Made by a program: the position numbers and the translations under genes
In this document: positions 1 to 7,198 of the stretch, piece by piece
How positions within the stretch are numbered: the stretch's first letter is position 1
How the letters are laid out: every line of letters starts with the position of its first letter
Assembly: GCF_014650595.1 (NCBI RefSeq)
Contig: NZ_BMVG01000013.1
Coordinates: 124,001 to 188,000 of the forward strand
From: Streptomyces alanosinicus
GTDB taxonomy: Bacteria; Actinomycetota; Actinomycetes; Streptomycetales; Streptomycetaceae
Reading direction: 5' to 3'
Length of the DNA stretch: 64,000 nt
Notes under the pieces: model-generated
Database searches by the model: none
Told to the model about the DNA's origin: nothing
Seen by the model: only the letters and a program-made list of their open reading frames with translations

Positions 1-91
1 GCGCCATCGTGAACGCCACCAGCACGCACAGCACCACGGCCGCCTCCGCGGTCACGAACCCCTGGTCCGCGCTTCGCTCACATCCGCGCAC
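1..91 (-). CDS. TadE-like pseudopilin, N-terminal fragment at window edge
   Basis: Only about the first 30 codons lie in the window and the gene continues off the left edge. From a GTG at 91 the frame reads through FVTAEAAVVLCVLVAFTMA, the Thr-Ala-Glu-Ala plus hydrophobic stretch typical of TadE-like minor pseudopilins of Tad/Flp pilus systems. It overlaps the end of the DUF4244 gene by 14 bases, consistent with translational coupling in the same operon. The start is inferred from frame and overlap; no independent ribosome site is evident. Confidence 0.6.
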   Translation of the reverse strand, partial: MRGCERSADQGFVTAEAAVVLCVLVAFTMA

Positions 92-293
92 TGAGGGCCC
101 TCTTCACGATGTCCTGCAGTTCCGTGCGGACCTGGCCGCTGGTGACGACCTCGTAGAGGAGCAGCGCGAACCCGACGGCCGCGATGATCCCCATCGCGTA
201 CTCGGACGTCACCATTCCGGCATCCCTGCGGCGCCCCTTCCCGCACAGCCGTACCGCCGCTTCCTTGATCTTCACGTTCATTCCAACCCCCAT
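78..293 (-). CDS. DUF4244 small pilin-like protein of the Tad/Flp cluster
   Basis: A 71-residue protein with a basic N-terminus (KIKEAAVRLCGKGRRRDAG), then MVTSEYAMGIIAAVGFALLL, a single hydrophobic helix after a Gly/Met-x-Thr-x-Glu motif as in Flp-type prepilins. This is the usual layout of the actinobacterial DUF4244 family, which sits between TadC and TadE genes. It is probably the major pilin or a pseudopilin. Translation could start at the ATG at 293 (GAGG about 10 bases upstream) or four codons later at MNVKIK. The leader between this gene and tadC contains a 12-bp tandem repeat. Confidence 0.75.
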   Translation of the reverse strand: MGVGMNVKIKEAAVRLCGKGRRRDAGMVTSEYAMGIIAAVGFALLLYEVVTSGQVRTELQDIVKRALSARM

Positions 294-302
294 GACGTTC
301 AG

Positions 303-358
303 TCCTCTTGCTCTTGGGCTTGCACTTGGGCTTGTTCTTGGGCCTGCACTTGGTTCTG
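303..358. repeat. Imperfect 12-bp tandem repeat in the DUF4244 leader
   Basis: About four and a half units of a 12-base repeat of the form CTTGGGCTTGnn (plus-strand reading) lie between the tadC stop and the pilin start. In the 96-base gap between the two genes the repeat is the main feature. It lies in the transcribed leader of the pilin gene. Confidence 0.7.
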
Positions 359-389
359 CTCTTCGTCGCGTTCGTGCTCCGCGGTCGCC

Positions 390-1169
390 TCACCTGCCTC
401 TCATCACTCCGCCCGCCAGTCCGATGACGACGGGCAGCACACCGACCGCGATGAAGGCAGGCAGAAAGCACAGGCCCACCGGTGCGGAGATCAGTACGGC
501 CGCACGCCGGGCCCGGGCCGTCGCCGTACGGGCCCACTGCGCCCGTGCGTCCGAGGCGAGCCGGGCGGCCGGGTCGGCCGCCGGCAGCCCGGACTCGTCG
601 GCGCGCTCCAGCAACCGCGCCAGGGCTCCGGCGCCGGGCAGTGCGGCCAACCGCCGCCAGGCGTCCGCCGGTTCACCGCCGAGCCGCACCTCCGCCGAGC
701 CCCGTGCCAGCGCCTGCCCGACAGGCCCGTCGAGCGCTTCCCCCACCGCCTGCGCGGCGATCACCGGCCCGGCGCCGGCCGCGACACAGGCGGCCAGCAG
801 GTCGGCCGCGAGCGGGAGTTGCCGTGCGGCCGTGGCCGTGTCGACGGGCTCCGCCGGGCCGGCCGCCCGCTGCCGGCTCCGCCACCGCCACAGCAGCACC
901 CCGGCGCCCAGCCCCAGCACGGCACCGGTCACACCACCGACCAGGACCCAGGCGCCGCACGCCGTCCCGGCCGGTGGCAGCCATCGGCGCGCCGCACCCG
1001 CCGCCGCGAACCGCCCCCTGGACGGCGGGACTTCCAGGCCCAGCAGCTCGGCCACCCGGCGCCGTGCCCGACGCCGTCGCCGGAGCAGATCCAACCGCCA
1101 CGCCGCCCAGCCGAGGACCAGCGTCACACCCCCGACCATCCCCAACCTGTGGAGAACTTCCCCGCTCAT
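390..1169 (-). CDS. TadC-like type II/IV secretion F-domain membrane protein
   Basis: A 259-residue protein. An N-terminal membrane segment (VGGVTLVLGWAAWRL) is followed by a basic loop, a second helix pair (residues about 75-105), a soluble T2SSF-type domain and two C-terminal membrane helices (LISAPVGLCFLPAFIAVGVL, then VVIGLAGGV). This is the layout of TadC platform proteins that pair with TadB at the inner membrane of Tad pili. Start chosen at the ATG at 1169, which has GGAG upstream; longer in-frame starts add an implausible Gly/Arg-rich tail. It lies 154 bases downstream of tadB in the same minus-strand operon. Confidence 0.8.
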   Translation of the reverse strand: MSGEVLHRLGMVGGVTLVLGWAAWRLDLLRRRRRARRRVAELLGLEVPPSRGRFAAAGAARRWLPPAGTACGAWVLVGGVTGAVLGLGAGVLLWRWRSRQRAAGPAEPVDTATAARQLPLAADLLAACVAAGAGPVIAAQAVGEALDGPVGQALARGSAEVRLGGEPADAWRRLAALPGAGALARLLERADESGLPAADPAARLASDARAQWARTATARARRAAVLISAPVGLCFLPAFIAVGVLPVVIGLAGGVMRGR

Positions 1170-1323
1170 ACCGCCCGCTCTCCCCACGCGTCCCGACCCC
1201 GTGCACCCATCGCACGCCACCTCCCGAACACCGCTCCCGCCCCTTCGCCCGGCTGCTCCCGCTCGCCGCTCCCGCCCCACACGCCCCGCTCGCTGTTCGC
1301 GCCCCTCACACCACCCCGCTCAC

Positions 1324-2196
1324 TCACACCACCTCCGCCTGCCGCATGATCCGCACCGTCCACCACACGCCGGCCGCCTCGAACGCCGATCCGGCCGTGA
1401 GGCAGCCCAGGCCGGGGCCGGTATGGAGGAGCACGTGCAGGGGATGCGCGCCCATGGCCGAGCCGAGGAGGAGTCCGAGAGCGGGCAGAACCGTGAGCAG
1501 TACCGTGGTGGCCCGGGCGCCCGCCAACTGGGCGCGCAGGTCCGCGCGTTGATCCCGCTCGGCACGCAGGGCCGCCTCCAGCCGGTCCAGGCCGCTCGCG
1601 AGTCCGGCGCCCTGGTCCACGGCCACCCGCCAGCAGGCGGCCAGTCCGAGCAGGCCCTCGGCTCCCGGCTGCCGGGCCGCCGTGGCGAGCGCGCCGGGCA
1701 CGTCCCCGCCGAACCGCGCCGCCGCGACCACGGCCGCCTGTGCCTCGCCGAGCCCGCCGGAGTCCTGCGCCGCCCTCAGCAACGCCTCACCCGGCTGCCG
1801 TCCGGCGCGCACCTCTCCGGCGAGGGCCCCGCACAGCGCGATCACCGCGTCCGCCCGCCGCTCCCGCAGGCGCCGGGCCTGCCGGGCCAGCCGTACCCGG
1901 CGCAGCACCGGCACCCCGGCCGCCCCCGCGACGACCGGAACCACCGAGGCCCCCAGCAGTCCGAGCAGCAGGCCCGCCGCGAGCGCCCACCACTCGGCTC
2001 CCAAGCGGTCGTGCAGCCGCCGCAGTTCCGCGAGGGTCTCGTCCCAGGAGGGCGGGCCGGTCGCCACCACTGCACCGCCCGCGAGCACCAACCGCGCCCG
2101 CCGCATCCCGTAATGCCGCCCGCCCAGCAGCCAGGCCAGCGCGCAGAGACAGAGCAGCGCGGCCGCCATGGACGTCTCACCGGTCACTTCCGTCAC
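1324..2196 (-). CDS. TadB-like type II/IV secretion F-domain membrane protein
   Basis: A 290-residue membrane protein, partner of TadC. Two N-terminal helices (AAALLCLCALAWLLGG; LVLAGGAVVAT) and a helical pair near residues 70-95 precede a T2SSF domain (residues about 115-240, including LAGEVRAGRQPGEALLRAA). The C-terminal helices are TTVLLTVLPALGLLLG and LLHTGPGLGCL. A GTG start at 2196 overlaps the tadA stop as GTGA, the usual translational coupling; AAGG lies just upstream. The platform is predicted to sit in the membrane and couple ATP hydrolysis by TadA to pilin extrusion. Confidence 0.8.
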   Translation of the reverse strand: MTEVTGETSMAAALLCLCALAWLLGGRHYGMRRARLVLAGGAVVATGPPSWDETLAELRRLHDRLGAEWWALAAGLLLGLLGASVVPVVAGAAGVPVLRRVRLARQARRLRERRADAVIALCGALAGEVRAGRQPGEALLRAAQDSGGLGEAQAAVVAAARFGGDVPGALATAARQPGAEGLLGLAACWRVAVDQGAGLASGLDRLEAALRAERDQRADLRAQLAGARATTVLLTVLPALGLLLGSAMGAHPLHVLLHTGPGLGCLTAGSAFEAAGVWWTVRIMRQAEVV

Positions 2197-3398
2197 CTTT
2201 CTCCGCCCTTCCCGAACCCGGACCCGTCCGCGGCGTCCAGGAGGTGCCGCAGCCGCTCCCAGCCCCGCTCCCGCACGAAGGCCCGCTCGCCCCAGCGCAG
2301 CGCCGGCACCGTCCGGACCAACCCCGTCGCATCCCGCTCCAGCACATGCACCTCGGCGATCCGGCGCCGCCCGGACCGGTCCCGCACGAGGTGCAGGACA
2401 ACGGAGAGCGCGGCCGCCAACTGGCTGTGCAGTGCCGCCCGGTCGAGCCCGGCGGCCGTGGCCAGCGCCTCCAGCCGGGCCGGCACATCCGCGGCGGCGT
2501 TGGCATGGACCGTGCAACAGCCGCCCTCGTGGCCGGTGTTGAGAGCCGCGAGGAGATGCACGACCTCGGGCCCGCGGACCTCGCCGACGACCAGCCGGTC
2601 GGGTCGCATCCGCAGTGCCTGCCGCACGAGGTCCTCCAGGGTGACCAGGCCGGCCCCCTCCTGGTTGGCGGGCCGGGTCTCCAGCCGGACGACGTGCGGG
2701 TGGTCCGGGCGCAGCTCGGCCGAGTCCTCGGCGAGCACGATCCGCTCGCCCGCGCCGACCAGCCCCAGCAGCGCGCTGAGCAGGGTCGTCTTGCCGCTTC
2801 CGGTGCCCCCGCTGACGAGGAAGGACAGCCGGGCCGCGAGCAGTGCCCGCAGGATCCGGTCGCCGCCGGGCGGCACGGTGCCGGCCTCGACCAGTTCCTC
2901 CAGCGTGAATGCCCGGGGCCGTACGACCCGCAGGGCCAGGCAGGTGCAGCCGACGGCGACCGGGGGCAGCACCGCATGCAGTCGGGTGCCGTCGGGAAGC
3001 CGGGCGTCCGCCCACGGCCGGGCGTCGTCCAGCCGGCGTCCGGCAACGGCGGCCAGCCGCTGCGCGAGGCGTCGTACGGCCGGGGCGTCGGGGAAGGTCA
3101 CCCCGGTCAGCTCCAGCCCGCCGCCGCGGTCCACCCACACCCGGTCCGGGGCGGACACCAGGACGTCGGTGACGTCCGGGTCGGCGAGCAGCGGCTCCAG
3201 GGGGCCGGTGCCGACGAGTTCGGACCTCAGCTGCCGGGCCGCGCCGAGGACCTCGGCGTCGCCGAGCACCCGGCCCTGTTCACGCAGGGCCTGGGCCACG
3301 CGCGCGGGGGTGGGTTCGGCCCCGCTCTCGGCCAGCCGGCGCCGGACGCCGTCGAGCAGGGCGGCGCCGTCCGCGCGGTCGAGTCCGGGAAGGCTCAT
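2193..3398 (-). CDS. TadA/CpaF-family secretion ATPase
   Basis: A 401-residue type II/IV secretion ATPase. The N-terminal domain ends around residue 150. A Walker A motif (SGGTGSGKTTLLSALLG, residues about 195-210), an Asp box (LAEDSAELRPDHPHVVRLE), a Walker B-like segment (DRLVVGEVRGPEVVHLL) and the His box (CCTVHANAAADVPARL) are all present. It should power assembly of the Tad-type fibre from the cytoplasmic face. Its ATG overlaps the stop of the upstream ssd gene as ATGA, placing both in one operon. Confidence 0.9.
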   Translation of the reverse strand: MSLPGLDRADGAALLDGVRRRLAESGAEPTPARVAQALREQGRVLGDAEVLGAARQLRSELVGTGPLEPLLADPDVTDVLVSAPDRVWVDRGGGLELTGVTFPDAPAVRRLAQRLAAVAGRRLDDARPWADARLPDGTRLHAVLPPVAVGCTCLALRVVRPRAFTLEELVEAGTVPPGGDRILRALLAARLSFLVSGGTGSGKTTLLSALLGLVGAGERIVLAEDSAELRPDHPHVVRLETRPANQEGAGLVTLEDLVRQALRMRPDRLVVGEVRGPEVVHLLAALNTGHEGGCCTVHANAAADVPARLEALATAAGLDRAALHSQLAAALSVVLHLVRDRSGRRRIAEVHVLERDATGLVRTVPALRWGERAFVRERGWERLRHLLDAADGSGFGKGGER

Positions 3399-4501
3399 CG
3401 GGTGCCTCCAGCCTCGATGAGCGCGCGCTCCCAGAAGTCAGCGCAGAAGCGGGCGAGCGGGCCGCGTCCGGTCGCGCCGGGCGGTTGCCCGCCGCCTCGC
3501 GGGCGCAGCAGCGGCGGTTCGACCGGCACCTCGCCGGCCAGCGGAAGGCCGAGCAGGCGGGCCACCTCCCGGTCGTCCAGGCCCGGTGCGTACGGCCCGC
3601 GTACCGCCACGCGCAGGTCGCGCACGACCATGCCGACGGCCGAGGCGACCCGCCCGGCGGCCGCGACTCCCCGCAGATCGGCGGGGACCACGAGCAGCGC
3701 CAGATCGAGCTGGGCGAGGGCCTCGGCGACCCCGTCGTCGAGGCGGCGGGGCAGATCGACCACGACCGTGCCGCCGCGCCGCCGGGCGGCGGCGAGCACC
3801 GCGCGCACCGCCTGCGACGGGATGGCGACGCAGTCCCCGCGGTCCCAGCTCAGCACCCGCAAGGAGTGCAGTTCGGGCAGCGACTCCTCCAGGGCACCGC
3901 CGCCGACCCGCCCGCGGGAGGCGGCGAAGGCGGGCCAGCGCAGTCCGTCGGCGCTTTCACCGCCGAGCAGTACGTCGAGTCCGCCGCCGAGCGGATCGGC
4001 GTCCACGAGCAGGGTGCGCAGTCCCTCGCGCGCGGAGGTGACGGCGAGCGCGCACGCGAGCGTGGAGGCTCCGGACCCGCCCCGGCCGCCGATCACCCCG
4101 ACGGTGAGGGCCGGGCGGCCTACGCCCTCGGCGACGTCGGCGATCCGGTCGACCAGCCACTGCTCGCCGTCGGGCAGCATCAGGACATGGTCGGCGCCGA
4201 CCAGCACGGCACGTTTCCACACCCCCGGGTCGTCCTGGTCACGGCCGACCAGCACGACTCCCCCGCGGCGCGGCGCCCCGCCGACCCGGCGGGCCGCGTC
4301 ATCGCCGACGATCACCAGCGGGGCCGTCCGCCAGCCGGCGCCGTGTTCCGGCACGCCGTGGTGGACGTCGGGTGTGGCGCCGGCGGCCGCGCACAGGCGC
4401 AGCAGGTCGTCGAGGAGTTCGGCGTCCTCCGTGATGATGAGCGGCCGGTCCGGCCGGCCTGCCGTACCGGGCGGCGGGTCGTGGGTGACGGCTGCGGTCA
4501 C
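3395..4501 (-). CDS. ssd: Ssd/CpaE-like septum-site-determining ATPase homologue
   Basis: A 368-residue MinD/ParA-superfamily protein. A response-regulator-like N-terminal region (LIITEDAELLDDLLRLCAAA) precedes the ATPase-like domain, whose nucleotide loop reads GGRGGSGAST. Both the deviant Walker A lysine and the canonical lysine are absent. A Walker B-like strand (LLVDADPLGGGLDVLLGG) follows. In actinobacteria these proteins are called Ssd, and in Tad systems CpaE/TadZ, where they place the pilus machine at the pole. The GTG at 4501 has GGGGGA six bases upstream; longer in-frame starts lack support. First gene of the minus-strand tad operon. Confidence 0.8.
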   Translation of the reverse strand: MTAAVTHDPPPGTAGRPDRPLIITEDAELLDDLLRLCAAAGATPDVHHGVPEHGAGWRTAPLVIVGDDAARRVGGAPRRGGVVLVGRDQDDPGVWKRAVLVGADHVLMLPDGEQWLVDRIADVAEGVGRPALTVGVIGGRGGSGASTLACALAVTSAREGLRTLLVDADPLGGGLDVLLGGESADGLRWPAFAASRGRVGGGALEESLPELHSLRVLSWDRGDCVAIPSQAVRAVLAAARRRGGTVVVDLPRRLDDGVAEALAQLDLALLVVPADLRGVAAAGRVASAVGMVVRDLRVAVRGPYAPGLDDREVARLLGLPLAGEVPVEPPLLRPRGGGQPPGATGRGPLARFCADFWERALIEAGGTR

Positions 4502-4924
4502 GAGTGTTCCCCCTTCGCTGCGTGGGCCGTGCGGCCTCTGCGGCCACGCGATTCCCAAAGGTGTGAAGAACCGCCAAGCGGCCCCCCATATGAACGGCCG
4601 ACGGAAACCGGCCATACGCGCTCCGACAATCGGAACCGGCCATGAACTCGCCATGGCCCGAGCGCGTCGGAATCACGGTGCAGCGATCCGCGAAATCATG
4701 TGGATCTTGGTGGAAAACTGTGGACAACTCGGGGCCTGTGAATATCGCCATCACCCATACCGGTGACCTCTGTACCGATCCCTGTGCGACTTCCACAGCG
4801 CAGCGCGACGATTACCAGGAGTAACGGATCGTGGGCGCGCGGAAGCGGCGGCCGCGGCGGCACGATGCCGGCCCAACGGCCGTGCGGAGAACGGGGTAAG
4901 GGAAGAAAACCCGCCCGGACATGC

Positions 4925-4990
4925 GACGACCCCCGCCGGGGGGGAGAGCGGGGGTCGTCCCCACGGCCGACTCGGGGGGGGAGGAGTCGG
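4925..4990. other. Two tandem stem-loops with poly-G loops
   Basis: A 12-bp perfect stem (4925-4936 with 4948-4959) has an 11-base G-rich loop. It is followed within 8 bases by a 7-bp stem (4967-4973 with 4984-4990) with a loop of G residues. Neither is followed by a T run. They lie in a divergent promoter region, so they are not obvious terminators of either flanking gene; an unannotated short transcript is possible. Confidence 0.55.
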
Positions 4991-5093
4991 ACCGGGTTAG
5001 CACGGTCGCGAACGATCCGTGACTTCCATGGTGTACCCGAGAGCCCTCTCAGGCAAACCCACGCGCCCCACCTTACGCCGAATGGTGGGCGCC

Positions 5094-5099
5094 TATGCT
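5094..5099 (+). promoter_or_regulatory. -10 box TATGCT for a leaderless HAD gene transcript
   Basis: TATGCT lies 7 bases before the GTG at 5107, and no usable ribosome binding site separates them. This spacing puts the transcription start at or next to the start codon. Confidence 0.5.
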
Positions 5100-5106
5100 C
5101 GGGGGC

Positions 5107-5925
5107 GTGGAAAACCACTCCTTGCCCCGCGCAGCAGCCTTCTTTGACCTGGACAAGACGGTCATTGCGAAGTCGAGCACACTCACCTTCAGCAAGTCCT
5201 TCTACCAAGGCGGGCTGATCAACCGCAGGGCCGCACTGCGCACCGCATATGCCCAGTTCGTCTTCCTGGCAGGTGGCCTGGATCACGATCAGATGGAGCG
5301 CATGCGCGAGTATCTGTCCACGCTGTGCCGCGGCTGGAACGTACAGCAGGTGCGCGACATCGTCGCGGAGACCCTGCACGACCTGATCGACCCGATCATC
5401 TACGACGAGGCCGCCTCCCTCATCGAGGAGCACCACGCGGCCGGCCGGGACGTCGTCATCGTGTCGACCTCGGGCGCCGAAGTCGTCGAGCCCATCGGCG
5501 AACTGCTCGGCGCGGACCGCGTGGTGGCCACGCGCATGGTCGTCGGCGAGGACGGCTGCTTCACCGGCGAGGTGGAGTACTACGCCTACGGCCCGACCAA
5601 GGCCGAGGCGATCCAGGAACTGGCCGTCTCCGAGGGCTACGACCTCGACCGCTGCTACGCCTACAGCGACTCCGCGACCGATCTGCCGATGCTCAAGACG
5701 GTCGGATATCCGCACGCGGTGAACCCGGACCGGGCGCTGCGCCGCGAGGCACTCGCACGCGAGTGGCCGGTTCTGGAGTTCCGCCGGCCGGTCCCGCTGA
5801 AGAAGCGGCTGCCCACGTTCTCCGTGCCGCCCCGGCCGGCCCTGGTCGCGGCGGCGGCCATAGGGGCGGCGGCCGCGACCGCCGGCCTCGTCTGGTACGC
5901 CAGCCGGCGCCGCACCACGGCCTGA
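5107..5925 (+). CDS. HAD-IB family phosphatase with C-terminal membrane anchor
   Basis: A 272-residue SerB-like HAD hydrolase. HAD motif I is FFDLDKTVIAKSS near the N-terminus (nucleophile Asp and acid/base Asp), motif II is VIVSTSGAEV, and motifs III/IV are GPTKAEAI with YAYSDSATDLPML. The IB class matches phosphoserine phosphatase-like enzymes. A C-terminal hydrophobic segment (ALVAAAAIGAAAATAGLVWY) followed by Arg residues predicts a membrane anchor with the catalytic domain in the cytoplasm. GTG at 5107 is preferred over ATG at 5095 because a -10 box overlaps the ATG. The substrate cannot be read from sequence. Confidence 0.85.
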   Translation: MENHSLPRAAAFFDLDKTVIAKSSTLTFSKSFYQGGLINRRAALRTAYAQFVFLAGGLDHDQMERMREYLSTLCRGWNVQQVRDIVAETLHDLIDPIIYDEAASLIEEHHAAGRDVVIVSTSGAEVVEPIGELLGADRVVATRMVVGEDGCFTGEVEYYAYGPTKAEAIQELAVSEGYDLDRCYAYSDSATDLPMLKTVGYPHAVNPDRALRREALAREWPVLEFRRPVPLKKRLPTFSVPPRPALVAAAAIGAAAATAGLVWYASRRRTTA

Positions 5926-6273
5926 CCGGTGCCCGTTTCAGGCCCGTTTGAACGCGAAAGTAAAGAAGTGCAGGCAGGGGTTCCGCTTCCTCCGGGCTCG
6001 CGGTAGAAAGAACCTAGGCCCGCGAGACCAAAGGACATCCGAGAGGATCACCTACGACTACGCACTTGGCCCACGGACCCTGCATGGACATCGGGCACCC
6101 ACGCGACGTCGACCCGTCGATTACGGGCCAGCCGCACCAGGTGACGGGCAAAGTTCCCCGGCTTGATGGGCACATATCGAGGACGCTTGGTAACCCGGTG
6201 AGCATGCCAGCGGCGGTACGAGCACTCGTACCGCCGCAACTCATGTCCGGGCTCCTCCGGCCGCGACACCCCC
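5926..6273. other. Intergenic region with a weak open frame and a long palindrome
   Basis: The 348 bases between two convergent genes contain no confident gene. A minus-strand frame (about 6048-6270, possible GTG start) encodes a basic peptide including RPRYVPIKPGNFARHLVRLA. It has lower third-position GC (roughly 70%) than neighbouring genes and no clear ribosome site. A 13-bp palindromic stem lies at 6210-6237. The frame may be a decayed gene. Confidence 0.35.
6210..6237. terminator. Long stem-loop between convergent genes
   Basis: 13-bp perfect inverted repeat (6210-6222 with 6225-6237) with a 2-base spacer, placed between the rightward HAD gene and the leftward Fic-like gene. The location fits a bidirectional terminator, although no T run follows and an operator is possible. 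Confidence 0.5.
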
Positions 6274-7098
6274 TCAGGCAGCGCCGCGCTGCAGCGCCTC
6301 GCACACGGCCGTCGACTCACGCGCGCCCAGCTCGACCGCCCTGCCGCAGTGGGCGATCCAGGCGGCCATGCCCTCGGGGGTGCCGGAGACATAGCCGTCC
6401 AGCGCCGCCAGATAGGAGGCGCGGCCCAGTTCGGCGTGGCCGACCTCGGCCGGGCAGACCGACTTCGGGTCCAGGCCGCTGCCGATCAGCACGATCCGCT
6501 CGGCCGCACGCGCGACCAGGCCGTTGTGGGACACGAAGGGCCGCAGCGCGAGCAGTTCGCCGTGCACCACGGCGGCCGTCACCAACGCGGGCGCGGACGT
6601 CCCGGCGATGATCAGGTTCGCCAGCCCCTCCAGCCGGCCGGAGACCTCCTGGGCGCCCGGCAGCGGCAGCTCGACGAGCGGCTCGTCCACCGCTTCGCCG
6701 GCCTGGCGCGGCCTGCCGACCTCGGCACCGTGGCCCGCCGCGGCCACCAGATGCAGCCGGGCCAGCACCCGCAGGGGCGACTGACGCCAGATGGACAGCA
6801 GCTGGCCCGCCTCCGCCGACAGGCGCAGGGCGGCGCCCATCACGCGCGCCTCGGCATCGCCGCTGAAGTCGGTGCGCCGCCGCACCTCCTCCAGGGCCCA
6901 GTCGGCCCCGGACAGCGCGGCGGAGCCGCGGGCGCCGCGCAGGGCAGCCTCGCCGGTGATCTCGGTGCCGCGGCGCCGCATGATCCGGTGCCCGTAGACC
7001 CGGTCCACGGCCTTGCGCACGGACTCCACGGAGTCGGCCACACCGGGCAACGAGCCCAGGGCCGCGAGCGGGTCGGCGTTCGCGCCTGTCGTACTCAT
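6274..7098 (-). CDS. Degenerate Fic-like protein
   Basis: A 274-residue, mostly helical protein. The region near residues 190-215 (LRPFVSHNGLVARAAERIVL) aligns with the Fic active-site loop HPFxxGNGRxxR, but the catalytic His is replaced by Arg and GNGR by HNGL. Activity as an AMP-transferase is therefore doubtful. Such proteins are conserved in Streptomyces, often labelled oxidoreductase without evidence. The ATG at 7098 sits inside a perfect 20-bp palindrome. The gene is divergent from the MinD-like ATPase gene, so the two probably share a regulatory region. Confidence 0.65.
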   Translation of the reverse strand: MSTTGANADPLAALGSLPGVADSVESVRKAVDRVYGHRIMRRRGTEITGEAALRGARGSAALSGADWALEEVRRRTDFSGDAEARVMGAALRLSAEAGQLLSIWRQSPLRVLARLHLVAAAGHGAEVGRPRQAGEAVDEPLVELPLPGAQEVSGRLEGLANLIIAGTSAPALVTAAVVHGELLALRPFVSHNGLVARAAERIVLIGSGLDPKSVCPAEVGHAELGRASYLAALDGYVSGTPEGMAAWIAHCGRAVELGARESTAVCEALQRGAA

Positions 7099-7107
7099 GA
7101 GTACGAC
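7088..7107. promoter_or_regulatory. Perfect 20-bp palindrome over a start codon
   Basis: GTCGTACTCATGAGTACGAC is exactly self-complementary and is centred on the start codon of the Fic-like gene. Position and symmetry suggest an operator for a dimeric regulator acting on this gene, possibly with the divergent ATPase gene. Confidence 0.5.
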
Positions 7108-7198
7108 CCTACGCACCTCATCGGCCGACCCCTCGAAGGAGTGGTCTTCTTCACTCTTCCTGACACATACAGCTATCAGCTGACTACTCTTGGTGAAC

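Larger units (their letters stand above)
4502..5106. other. Divergent intergenic region without a convincing gene
   Basis: The 605 bases between ssd (leftward) and the HAD phosphatase gene (rightward) show no convincing coding frame. The left half (about 4,650-4,820) is relatively AT-rich and should carry the tad operon promoter. The right half carries two G-rich hairpins (4925-4990) and ends in the HAD gene promoter. Confidence 0.6.

Noticed and set aside
184..3420. Very long plus-strand open frame antisense to the tad operon
   Set aside because: It is a shadow of the high-GC coding strand: Arg/Ala/Ser/Pro-rich and without domains.
5030..5060. CTCTCAGGCAAA, resembling the tail of a glycine riboswitch
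   Set aside because: The upstream GGAGAG and GCCGAAGG-type elements of a full aptamer are absent, and the downstream gene is a HAD phosphatase with no glycine link.
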